NCBI RefSeq assembly: GCF_003945595.2 | Contig: NW_024104414.1 | Span: 62,001 to 126,000 of the forward strand | Direction of reading: 5' to 3' | DNA length: 64,000 nt | From: Pipra filicauda | Lineage: Eukaryota > Chordata > Aves > Passeriformes > Pipridae | Part shown: positions 48,961-59,869 of the stretch, in pieces | How positions within the stretch are numbered: position 1 is the first letter of the stretch | Layout: each line of letters starts with the position of its first letter | The notes under the pieces: generated by a model | What the model saw: the letters and a program-made list of their open reading frames with translations, nothing else | Told to the model about the DNA's origin: nothing | The model's database searches: none | Made by a program: the position numbers and the translations under genes

Positions 48961-49017
48961 CTCCGGGACTTTCCTGGGACTCCTCCGGGTGGTTCACGCA
49001 CTGCTGGTGTTCAGCCT
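48961..49017 (-). promoter_or_regulatory. ZAP70: ZAP70 exon 2 5' UTR segment and splice acceptor
   Basis: Minus-strand TTTTCTCTTCCAG (AG at 49017-49016) followed by 55 nt to the ATG. A CR1 3' end begins only about 14 nt upstream of the AG, so the branch point must lie inside the repeat. Confidence 0.75.
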
Positions 49018-49030
49018 GGAAGAGAAAATT

Positions 49031-49455
49031 CATGGAATCACAGAATCACAGGATCAACCAGGTTGGAAAACACCTCTGAGATCATGGAGTCCAACCCACA
49101 ACCCAACACCACCTCGTCACCCAGACCATGGCACTGATGCCATGTCCAGTCTGTCCTTAAACACCTCCAGGGACGGGGACTCCACCCCCTCCCTGGGCAG
49201 CCCCTTCCAGTGGCTGATCCCTCTCTCTGAGAAGAATTTCTTCCTGATGTCCAACCTAAACCTCCCCTGGCACAGCTAAAGGCTGTGCCCTCTTGTCCTA
49301 CGGCTGGCTGCCCAGGAGAGGAGACCAACTCCCCTGGTTCCCCCTCCTGTCAGAGGGTTGTAGAGAGTGAGGAGGTCTCCCCTGAGCCTCTTCCTCTCCA
49401 GGCTGAGCCCCCCCAGCTCCCTCAGCCTCTCCTCACAGAACTTGTGCTCCAGACC
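49031..49455 (-). mobile_element. CR1 whose 3' end abuts the ZAP70 exon 2 acceptor
   Basis: Sense to ZAP70. The 3' end reads GTGATTCTGTGATTCCATG and is followed after about 14 nt by the splice AG. The first about 265 bp are almost identical to 56508-56770. Confidence 0.93.
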
Positions 49456-49459
49456 CTTC

Positions 49460-52140
49460 ACCAGCCCCGTTGCCCTGAATGTTCTTCACTGACACATAAT
49501 TTTGCAAAAATGGTTAGTTGGAATTAAGATTCCTCTGTCTTGAGGTTCTTCAGCCCTCAGCTGACTCTCTGAGTCATTTCAAACCTCTTGTGGAGAGGAA
49601 TATCAGAGATAAATGTTAGAGTACAATGTTAAAAAAACCCAAGCAAACAAAAAAACAAACAAAAAACCACAACCTCACACTCAGGACTTTGACCAATGCT
49701 CTATGAAAAAACTAAAATCCTTTATTGCCTTTGCTTTTTCTGCCTGTTCTAACACTGCAGGCAAGAACTGTTAGTTCAGGTGCTTTCACTGCACTTACTT
49801 CCTGAGAAGGTCAGCACCTCTTCCTAAATACGCACTCTATCCATATCCCCATCCACAGCATCCCACAGGATTCCTCCACCCTGCCCTAAATAGAGCTACA
49901 AAGTAAAACCCATCTGAGCTTGATTTAAAGATTCCAAGCAATAAAGAATGCACCAAATCCTGCAGTGAATCACTCCAAATGGTTAATTATCTTAACTATT
50001 AAAAAAGTGCTTCTCACATCCATTCCGAAGTTTTCAGCCTTGACTTCCTACCATTTTCTCTCCAGCCCTCTTTTCACAATAAAAGGAAATTCTTTCACCT
50101 CTCTGAGTAAATTAGTTTTGTCATGGAGGTCTCTGAGGCCAGAATCTTAAATGCAGTAAGATTACAACATGAGATGTCTAAGAAGCATTTAGATACACGG
50201 TTGCACCAAACACAGCACAAGGAGATAGAGATAAGCCCAAGTGCTTCTGGGCAGACACCAACCATCAGTCGATGGGAACAAGAAGAAACTTTCCTCTAAT
50301 TGTCCTTTGAACAATCTATGTTTTCTTTTCCCCACAATACCTGACTCTGGTGGTCTCTGAATTTGGCTGATACTCTGATCCCGCTGGCAGAAAGGGGCAC
50401 GTTGTTGACCGAGTTGCTGCAGAGGCCCTTCTTCTGTATCTACACAAGTCCTGTATCTCTATCTTGAATCATCCAGAATCCCACCCAGAGGGTGTTGACA
50501 GAGGCCAGTGTGCTGTGATTCATGGAAACATCATCAGATCCGAAGGGTCTCATTTGTTCCCTGCGCAGATGACGACCCCAAGAAAGGTCAGAGTGGTTGT
50601 CCCCATCCCACAAACTCATCACTCGTGTTCAGAGTAAAGCAGACACTGGGAGAGTAAAGAAGACACTGGGTTTTGGGGCAATTTGCCTTGGTTCTTCCCA
50701 ATTTGACCCTTATTTCTGAACACTGTGGGAGAAGTCACTACCCAATGGGTTGAGCCCATTGCTGTGGCCTCTGCTCTCAGGCAGTGGCTGGAGATGTGTC
50801 TGGGCTGGTGGTCAGCCCTGCTGGGGCTCCCCCAGGCTCCTTCATCCCTCTCAGCACAACAGTGGCAGTGCTGCCTCCTGCCAGCCTCTGGGATCACTAG
50901 AACTGGGAAGGGGTTGGCTGGATTTGTGCTCTGGATGGGCAGGAATGGGATAAGGGTGAGGAGGAAACTGCTGAGAAGGAACCAACCCTGCTCTGCAAAG
51001 ACCCTCATGGAGCTCATGGATTTATGGCAACCAGACCATTCTGTACCTATTTGTTTGTTGTCTCCATCAAGCCCCGAAATGGCCCTGATGAGAACAGGAA
51101 GGGAGAACAGGAGGCGTTTCAGCCAAGGCAGGAAACCACAACAGGAAGCCTCAGTGGTGTTCACAGCTTGGGTGAGGGACCAGTGAAACCCTGTCAGGCA
51201 CAGCACAACTGTGGAGCCCCTTCCACCAAATCCATCCAACGGAGCAGAGTGGGGTCTTGGCAGAGCTGCCGGTCTGGGACACAAAGGAAAACACCCCATG
51301 GCTCAAACCCAGACTGGAGTCGGTGCTTGGGACCAAAGCAAACGTCCTAATCCTGTGATGCCTCCAGGCATCAAAGCAGCCCAGGCACTGGTTCCCAGAC
51401 CTGGTTCCCAAACCTGATTCCCTCAGATGACCAGGTCTTCCCAACCTCATCCTGTTCCCAGGACTGAAGGACATGAGACTGAGGATTGCAGCTCTTGGGT
51501 TTAACTGCAGTGAGCTCATGAGTCACGTTCAGGAGGAAGAGGAAGTGCTGAGTGAGCAGTGGGAGATCAATGGCCTTCTTCGTGTGCTGCTACTTTCCAC
51601 TGCCCACCTGGGACAAACAGCAGGGAGGTACAAGGATGCTGCACCTAAACATGCTGATTCCCTCTCCTGGAAAGTCCAGGAGCAGAACATCACAGCAAAC
51701 AAATTGTTCAGACAGGTGAAAATGAGGTGGCGGAAGCCATTGGTGACATCTGAGCTCTCACAAAATTTCCAGCTGCCTACACAGAGTGTTCTGTTATAAA
51801 CAGGTTGGTTTTCCTCTCCAAACACAGAGCTGTGAGTGAAGGAACCCTCACGGAGTGATCCCAGGCCTTGGTTCAGGCTGTGCCACCCATCTCATCCAAG
51901 CCTTGCTGTCACAGGTGAACCCTGGTAGGAAATGACTCCTACTAGAAAAAACTTTTAAGTCCCCAGACATGAGGGAAAGTCACCTGCTGAAGTCACAGGG
52001 CAAACTTGAACAGGATAATTTATAGCCCCTCTTACTTTTAAAAGGTTTGTCCAACCATCCTGGCTCTTCCCATTGCTCACACACCAGCCCAGGGTCTTCT
52101 TGGCATAACTCAGCTCCTCTTCCAAACTACAGCTCTGGTC
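49460..52140. other. ZAP70 upstream or intron 1, no exon identified
   Basis: Unique sequence. Many open stretches but none recognisable. The ZAP70 non-coding first exon could be here or further up. Confidence 0.45.
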
Positions 52141-52142
52141 AC

Positions 52143-52292
52143 AGAACCACAGAACCACAGAATATGCTGAGTTGGAAGAGACCCACAAGGATCATCGAGT
52201 CCAACTCCTGGCCCTGCATAGGCCCATCCCCAAGAGTCACACCCCGTGTTCAAGAGTAACATCCAAACGCTCCTTGAGCTCTGTCCTTGGCA
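52143..52292 (-). repeat. CR1 LINE 3' fragment
   Basis: Begins agaaccacagaaccacagaa, a duplicated terminal octamer; contains catccaaacgctccttgagc. Confidence 0.88.
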
Positions 52293-52913
52293 CTACGTCT
52301 GGGTGGACCTGAGCAACCCTGAACAACCCCAACAGACTTCCACAAACCTCACACAACCTCCTTTTCCCAAAGCAGACAAAAGTTAGAACCAATTTCATGG
52401 ACTGATTTGGTGAATGTAACAAATGCCCAGAAGAAGCTGTGCAAGGGACCCTCCCCCATCATTAATTTGAAGTGACAGGACCTGATTTTTCCAGCACCTG
52501 CCTAGTCTCTGGCTCTGGGTGTTCCTGTTGGGTTTGGGTGCTCCCCTCAGGCTAGACAGAGCCCTCGGAGCTGTCACCCAGGGCCCCTGTGGTGATGGTC
52601 ACGTTTGCAAGTTGGTGTCATGACATGGAGATGTCCTGAAAAAAAAGAACCCCCATGTGAAACACAGTGGGATCTGTGCCCATGGCACCCAGGAGATGTC
52701 AGGCAATCACGTCCATATATAGCTGGGTACTTATTTCACTCATCAGACAGGAACCAACAGGAACTGGTTTAATTTTGTAACTTCTCAGAACAGCAGAAGC
52801 ACTTTGTGTGAATACAGAGCCAGTTCCCAGGAGCACTGGTGAAACTGGAGGCAGCACTGGCAAACCTCAGCATCCTGTTAGGACCATATTTTCTGTCCCA
52901 TTATCCTGGCAGC

Positions 52914-53250
52914 AATAATCCCATATAACACAAACAACCCCATATACCCCAAAACATTCCATATACCACAAATAACCCCATATACCACAAATAAATCCCA
53001 TATAACATAAATAACCCCATATATCACAAATAATCCCATATAACACACATAAATCCCATATACCACAAAAAATCCCATATACTTCAAATAATTCCATATA
53101 ACACAAATAATCCCATATACCACAAATAACCCCATATACCACAAAAATCACATATAGCACAAATAATCCCTTATACCACAAATAACCCCATATACCAAAA
53201 ATAATTCTATATAACACAAATAATCCCATATACCACAAATAATCCTTTAG
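52914..53250 (+). repeat. AT-rich minisatellite, about 17 copies of an about 19-bp unit
   Basis: Unit close to cccatataccacaaataat, length 18-20 bp. It gives a spurious aromatic-rich frame on the minus strand. Confidence 0.95.
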
Positions 53251-53259
53251 ATCACAGCC

Positions 53260-54860
53260 CTGGCTGGTTGAGCTGTCCCTTTAAGGTGGTTGGGTCACCC
53301 TGGGGGAGAGGAGGGACGTGCCCAGGGGAGATCAGGGGCTGGAGAGCGGGAACCAGCACAGAGACGTCAGGGGATGCTTTGGAGGTGGTGCTGGGAGCTG
53401 CTGCCGAGGTTTGTGGGGGCAGTGTGGGACAGGGGGGTTTTAACCATCCCCTACATGGGGTTTGACTGGGGAAGGGGAGTAGGGGCAGCTGGAAGTGCCT
53501 GGTAAATTTAGCATTGCTGAGAGGTGAGGTCAGCCTGGGGTGGGTGGTGGGGTCTTTCGGCTCCTCTGAGGTCTCTCCTGCTGCCCCTTAGGGTTGGGAG
53601 TGTCCTGTGGCGGGAAGGGGGGGGTTCCATGGGCAGCCCAGTTTAGCTGCTTGACCTGCAGCAGGTGAGTCAGCTGGGTGGGTGTGGAGGGAGCATCACT
53701 CTGCCCCGAGCTCCTCTGGCCTGGGGAGCCTCCTTGTCCATGTGAACTGGCCTCTTTGACCACCCCATGGGAAGGGAAGATGCTTCTCGTGGTGCCACCT
53801 GCACTCCCTCAAAGAATAAACGTGCGTGTCACGGTGTTGCTCCAGCCCCTTCTGACAGCGCTGCAGGAGAGCCCTGAGCACAGGTCTGTACCCAAGGTTA
53901 TCCCAACCCTCCTGTTCCCTGAGCTCTCCAGGAGCCCTGATGGCCCTCACAGAGGGGTGGCTGGATGGAGGAGCAGGGCTGAGCCTTCTCTGTGGCACAG
54001 AGAAGGGGTGGGGAGGATTTAGGGCTGGGAGCTGGGGGTGAGGAGCAAAGGGGTGGCAGAGACAGAGTGATCTCAAGCAGCAGCCGCTTCCCTCTGGACT
54101 TGCATGTGCAGGGACCTTCTGGCTGTCCCCCATCCCTTCCCTGGATTCCATTCAGTTGTTCATGATTTGATCTGAGAACTGGATTTATGGCTGAAGATAA
54201 GAAGGGCTGAAAAATGCCTCCAACTGCCTTTCCAAGTCATTCATCCCAAGAGGAGCTGGCACTGTGCAGGAGGATGAACTGAAGAGCTGATTCCTGGAGC
54301 TCAGGCACATGTTTTGATTTGGGTTTTTTGTTTTATTTTTTTTGGGTTTTTTAAATATTACATAACAGAAAGCTTTAAAATAACTTTGATTCAACATGAA
54401 ATGCTTCTTAGTTCAAAGACAAACCTGACAAACTTAACTTTGGATTGACCTGGCTGCAGGTTCCCGATTAATGTTTAATTTTTGTTTAATGTTTAATGCA
54501 CTCCATGGCAGCTCTTCCCAAGATTTCCTCCTGAGCACTCACATTCCTGGCCAGAGCTGCTTTTCTGACCTCCCAGCTCATTGAAACCTCAGCTACTCAC
54601 CCATTTGTCAGCAACTGAGCTACGTGTGAGTGGGAGTTTACGAAAGCATGAGCCCGTTTGTGTTTGTGCTCACTAACAGGCTGCCTTCTGCTTGTATGTG
54701 GAGATAACCATCTCTTCTACTTCTCAGGGAGCAGCACTGACTCAGACCTGCCTGAAGTGGTGGCTTTTACAGAAACTCCACAGAAAAACCTGGTTGCCAC
54801 TAAGGGCCTTGTGTGATCTTGGCCCTGAACGAAGCAGGGAAGTCCACAGTGCAGGAATGT
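53260..54860. other. GC-richer unique segment, then AT-rich segment; no gene seen
   Basis: 53.27-54.1 kb is richer in G than its surroundings, with cctgcagcaggtgagtcagc near 53655 (an AP-1 core TGAGTCA that also reads as a plus-strand donor). No exon can be assigned. 54.3-54.5 kb is T-rich. Confidence 0.45.
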
Positions 54861-54862
54861 TC

Positions 54863-55095
54863 CATATGGAATCACCAAGGTTGGAAAAGACCTCCAAAAT
54901 CTTCCAGTCCAATTTTTGACCAAACACCACCTTGTTCCCCAGCCCAGAGCACTGAGTGCCACGTCCAGCCTTTCCTTGAACATCTCCAGGGATGTGACTC
55001 CACCACCTCCCTGGGCAGCCCCTTCCAAAGCCTGACCACTCTTTCCAGGAAGAAATTCCTCCTGATGTTCTTCTCCCACATGAAGTGAAACACTG
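54863..55095 (-). repeat. CR1 LINE 3' fragment
   Basis: Contains tggaatcaccaaggttggaa; extends to gaagaaattcctcctgatgt. Confidence 0.88.
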
Positions 55096-55374
55096 GAGCC
55101 ATTTGGCCCTGGGGACAGTCCACAGTCCTTTTTGAAAGGAAAAATATTAAATTCCACAGCAACAATTCCACTTGCAAGGCTCACGAAGGGCTCTGGTGCC
55201 CCAGTGATATGTGAAGGCTCATGACAGTGACAGGACTGTACCAGACCCAGAGAAGAGCTCAGGGAGATCAGTGCCCCTCTTTCCCTTTCTAAATCCGTGT
55301 CCAGAGACCTTGTGCCACCCAGTACAGTGTTACTGGAGGTCAAACACAGAGGGAGTGGCTCTGCTCAAATGCCT

Positions 55375-55737
55375 GTGGCCTTGATCTTAGAGAAAAGGAG
55401 GCTCAGGGGGCACCTTCTCACTCTCTACAACTCCCTGGCAGGAGGGAGGGCCCAAGTGGGGGTCACTATTTCCTCTTATCTGGGACAAGAGGAAACAGCC
55501 TCAAGTTGTGCCAGGGAAGACTTAATATGAATATTAGGGAAAATTACTTCACTGGAAGAGTTGTCCAGCCCTGGCACAGGCTGCCCAGGGCAGTGGTAGA
55601 GTCCCCATCCCTGGAAGGATTTAAAAGACATGTAGATGTGGCACTTGGCTTAGTGATGGCCTTGGCAGTATTAGGCTTGCAGTGGAACTGGATGATCTTA
55701 AAGGCTTTTCCCACCTTAATGGTCCTGTGATTCTGTG
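55375..55737 (+). repeat. CR1 LINE 3' fragment
   Basis: Begins near gagaaaaggaggctcagggg; ends taatggtcctgtgattctgtg. Confidence 0.9.
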
Positions 55738-56507
55738 TACTGGAAGCAGCCAGTGCCAAGCCAGTGGCAGGGGAATGGGTGACTGGTGTTCTGTGCCACC
55801 TTCCACCCAGGACCTGAGCTGGACAGGCTGCCTTGGGTGCCCTCAGCTCTGGTAAACGTTTATTCCCACGAGCCAGTGCCCTTGCTGACAGTTCATGTTT
55901 GAGGGGTCTGGCGCAGATACAAATCTGTGCCCAGAGGCTGAGAGGGTGCCATGTGCCACCTCTGCTCCCACCCTGCAGCTCTCAGACCCTCTCTTCTTGC
56001 TGCTCTGCTGTGGTTTGGCCGCTCGTGGTGCTCATCCTTCCCCGAGAGGCAGCACCGGTGCAGCAGAGCACGGAAAATCGATGACACGCCGGTTTGGAGC
56101 GGGGAGATGGTAACAAAGGCCTGAGCTCACTCAGATCCTGCTGGGGACTTGTTTTCCCTCCGTGGTTATTTGTCAGATGCTAATGAGCGGAAGCAATTAG
56201 CTCTGGGAGCGGGGGAAGGGGAGGGGGCTGTGGAGGGACAGCTCTGCCTGCTCTGCTCAGGCTGGGTTTGGTCAACAGCTGGCACTGCCCAGCTCCCCAG
56301 TTTGTAACTGGGGTTACAAACCCTGCTTCCTCTGGGGTTTTCACTCGTGAGCCCTCGGTGCAGCTGCTTTAGGGGGGCACAAGGGTGGGTTTGGAACCCT
56401 CCACAGGAGACCAGGGCAGATATTCCTGTGAGAAGGCAGAGCTCAGCCCCTGAGGAAAAGCACAGTGAGAACATTGTACCAACGGGTTTCTGAAAAATCA
56501 CACAATT

Positions 56508-56770
56508 ACAGAATCACAGGATCAACCAGGTTGGAAAACACCTCTGAGATCATGGAGTCCAACCCACAACCCAACACCACCTCGTCACCCAGCCCATGGC
56601 ACTGATGCCACGTCCAGTCTGTCCTTAAACACCTCCAGGGACGGGGACTCCACCCCCTCCCTGGGCAGTCCCTTCCAGTGGCTGATCCCTCTCTCTGAGA
56701 AGAATTTCTTCCTGATGTCCAACCTAAACCTCCCCTGGCACAGCTAAAGGCTGTGCCCTCTTGTCCTACT
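56508..56770 (-). repeat. CR1 fragment nearly identical to the one at 49031
   Basis: Differs from 49031-49295 at only a few positions (for example cagcccatgg for cagaccatgg and gcagtccc for gcagcccc). Confidence 0.92.
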
Positions 56771-56912
56771 GCTGGTAGGAAGGGACCTCTGGAGATCACC
56801 CAGTCCAACCCCTCTGCCAGGGCAGGGTCACCTGGAGCAGGTCTCAAGCAAGGCCACCAGCTTTTGCAGGATGTCATCAAATCTCCCCTCTTGGCTGCCT
56901 TATTTACCTTTG
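56771..56912 (-). repeat. Second CR1 fragment joined head-on to the previous one
   Basis: Starts ggtaggaagggacctctgga and runs to tgtcatcaaatctcccctct. It belongs to a different subfamily, so this is a nested or fused insertion. Confidence 0.8.
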
Positions 56913-56914
56913 AA

Positions 56915-57565
56915 TAGGAATAAAAATTAGATCCAGGCCCTCTGCTCAAGGGGCTTACAGTATCAATGATATTGTTGCAGTTAGTATTCCCAAATTTAAA
57001 TTTTTCATTTAAGAATTTGTATTTGTATTACTTATGCAATATTCTAATCATGCTGTGTTACCTTTTTCCATTAAGGAGTCAACAAATTCACAGCAGGGGG
57101 TGTGTTAATACCTCTGGATTAACACAGGTGAATCCAAAGTACAAACTTGTTTCCTATTTCCATGTAGCCACATCCAAGGGATGCTCTTTCTAGCAGAGGG
57201 CACCCGTCTCTTACTAAAACCGTGTTGTCTCGTTGTGCTCTGTGTGGAAAATGTGGATGTAAAGACACAGCCAAGCACCTGGATTTTTCTGTGCTCCTCA
57301 GCACAGAGCAATTTAAGTGTGGTTGGCTTTGCACTGCATCAGTGGCCACCAGTTATAGGATTTTAGCAAAAGTACTTTGCTTTTTCCCTAAAGAACAGGG
57401 TGTTGCTTCCTTATCTATAAACATATAAAATGTTATTCTTCACCAGAGTATCTTTACTATACACATATATTTATATTTTCTCCACAACCCTTATGATTTT
57501 GACATAAAACAAAGCCATAACAAATTTTGTCCCTACACAGACAAGACTTGTTTTGGGTTACTTTT
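56915..57565. other. AT-rich, no gene seen
   Basis: Unique AT-rich sequence; nothing recognised. Confidence 0.55.
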
Positions 57566-57569
57566 GACC

Positions 57570-57730
57570 ACAGAATGGTTTGGGTTGGAAGGGACCTTAA
57601 AGCTCATCCAGTCTCACCCCCTGCCATGGGCAGGGACACCTTCCACTAGCCCAGGTTGCTCCAAGCCCCGTCCAACCTGGCCTTGGACACTTCCAGGGAT
57701 GGGGCAGCCACAGCTTCTCTGGGCAACCCT
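57570..57730 (-). repeat. CR1 LINE 3' fragment
   Basis: Contains cagaatggtttgggttggaa; cut after cttctctgggcaacc. Confidence 0.9.
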
Positions 57731-57734
57731 GATG

Positions 57735-58645
57735 TCCAAACTTGCTGAACATCTTATATTTCCTGAGTATTTATCAGACCTCGATAAATCAGAATGTAAA
57801 GAACCATATTTTTCCTAAAATGCTGCAATGAGGGGCACAGAAAATTTAACTGAATGGGTTTATTTGTTTAACTCAAGCTGACATTAATATTTCAGGAACA
57901 TCCAGTGGTGCAGACAGGCACAGGTACCCCGATGCCTGTTTCCTGCTCTGCCACAGGCTTCAGTGGCTGGATTAGCACAGGAACAGAAGCCCTTGGAGCT
58001 GCCCCTGGTTTGTAGCAGCATCTTCTCAGAAGCCAAATGCCCCTGCTGAGCAGTGGCCCTCTCAGGGCAGCTCTGGAATAGGTGGGTGCTGTCCCCACGT
58101 GCAGGGTGACACCACCGTGTGATGCTTTCGGGTAAAGGAAAGTCACCCTGTTGTCCTAAGGCAGCCTGTGCTCCTCTGTTGGATGTGGGTTTAGTTAGAA
58201 AGGCTGTGAAAACCCCCTGCTGATCCTTTGTGGAGCCACCGAAAACACTCCTGGCTCCAGAGCCCTCGATGCTGACCAGCTGTTAATGAGGGGCTGAGGG
58301 GCAGAGTTAAACCCCTCACACCCGTTCCTGCCTGGCTGCCCGAGTGCTCCTGTGCTCTGGGAACGCAGCCACGGCTCCAAACAAGTGATGGCAGGATGTT
58401 TGTCCTGGGGATGGGTGAGCACAGAGCTGTTCCTGCCACCAAGGGGTTGATGCCAGCAGGATCCTCTGGGTTTGAGATGGAGCAGGTGGTTCCATGGAGC
58501 CAATGACCAAAAACTGCAGTAGCCTGGGCGTAAGTTGGAGGAAAAGGGCTCTGGATTTTGCTTGCTTCTACCTGCCCTCCCTGCAAAACCCTGTGAGGGG
58601 CTTTTGCCGAAATAACAACTTACACACAACATCACAGGCCTAGGG
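57735..58645. other. No gene seen
   Basis: Unique, mixed composition; no repeat or coding exon recognised. Confidence 0.5.
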
Positions 58646-58649
58646 ATTG

Positions 58650-58800
58650 ACTCACAGAATCCCAGAATGTGCTGAGTTGGAAGGGACCCCCAAGGATCAT
58701 CCAATCCAACCCTCAGCCCTGCACAGGACCATCCCCGAGAGTCACACCCTGTGACCCAGAGGATCATCCAAATACTCCTTGGGCTCTGCCAGCCTTCATG
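58650..58800 (-). repeat. CR1 LINE 3' fragment
   Basis: Contains cacagaatcccagaatgtgc, then gagtcacaccctgtgaccca. Confidence 0.88.
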
Positions 58801-58804
58801 CTGT

Positions 58805-59620
58805 GACCACTTCTGCCAGAGCAGAGTGTTTAGGGAGTGTCAAACTGCAGGAAGATTAAATAAAGTATTTACCTGAGGGATTGATTGTGAGCTTGTGGCT
58901 TGAGTCCATTCCCTGGCCACTTACTACACTACTTCCCTATTTCCTACTACAAGTAGCACAGCCTTCAGCAGGTTGCAGGAGAGGTGACACAGAGGGCTTT
59001 GAGAGCACTGGGTGTGACACATCTTACTGGAAATGAGTTTATTATGACGTACACTGGCCTGGGTCCTTCTGATGGTGCTGGGCAGGTCCTTCTCTGGGAG
59101 GACTAAACCCACTGAGCAGGTTTGATGCTGCTCTGAGCAACGTGCCCTTCTTGCCTCCCTGCTCCAGGTGCTGGAGGGGCTGACAGCTCTATTTCCAACC
59201 ACAAAATGACGGTGGCTTTGTTACATTAACAGCTGCATTTAGGCTTTGACTGTGCCGTTTAAAAATAAAGGTGACAGCTGAGCTCAAATTTTAGCACTGT
59301 GGTTGGGTTTCCGTCCTTGAGTTATTCTGCCTTCATTTAGTTTTGAGAGAAAATGGTCACTGTGTTGCCCTAAGTAACATCTTCCTAAGCATAAGCTCTC
59401 CTCTGATTTCATACGGTGGATTCTGTCAGACATGGGTTGATGTGTCCAAAACTCCCTGCCTTTTCCGTCTCTACAGAAGTATTTTTAAGGCATTCTCACT
59501 CTGGACAATATTTATGCAAATTTAGCAGTTGATACATTTATTCTGGTTTATAGTCTTCCTCTAAAGGCACCGCTGGAACTCTGCATGTCCCTCTGGGAGA
59601 GGAGGTGGATTGGAATGGGG
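58805..59620. other. No gene seen
   Basis: Unique, AT-leaning; nothing recognised. Confidence 0.5.
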
Positions 59621-59624
59621 AATC

Positions 59625-59868
59625 ACAGAACCACAGAATGGTTTGGGTTGAAAGGGACCTTAAAGCCCATCCAGTCCCACCCCCTGCCATGGGCAGGGAC
59701 ACCTTCCACTAGCCCAGGTTGCTCCAAGCCCCGTCCAAGCCCTTTGGACACTTCCAAGATGGGGCAGCCACAGCTTCTCTGGGAAACCTGTGCCAGGGCC
59801 TCACCACCCTCTGAGTAAAGAATTTCTCCCTATAATCTATTCCAAACCCAGCAGGCAGTTCCCATTCA
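59625..59868 (-). repeat. CR1 LINE 3' fragment with small internal deletions
   Basis: Contains agaaccacagaatggtttgg; the usual caacctggccttggacac block is shortened to caagccctttggacac. Confidence 0.88.
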
Positions 59869-59869
59869 G

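Noticed and set aside
52867..53238. 123-codon aromatic-rich frame resembling membrane segments
   Set aside because: Translation of the 19-bp AT-rich minisatellite.
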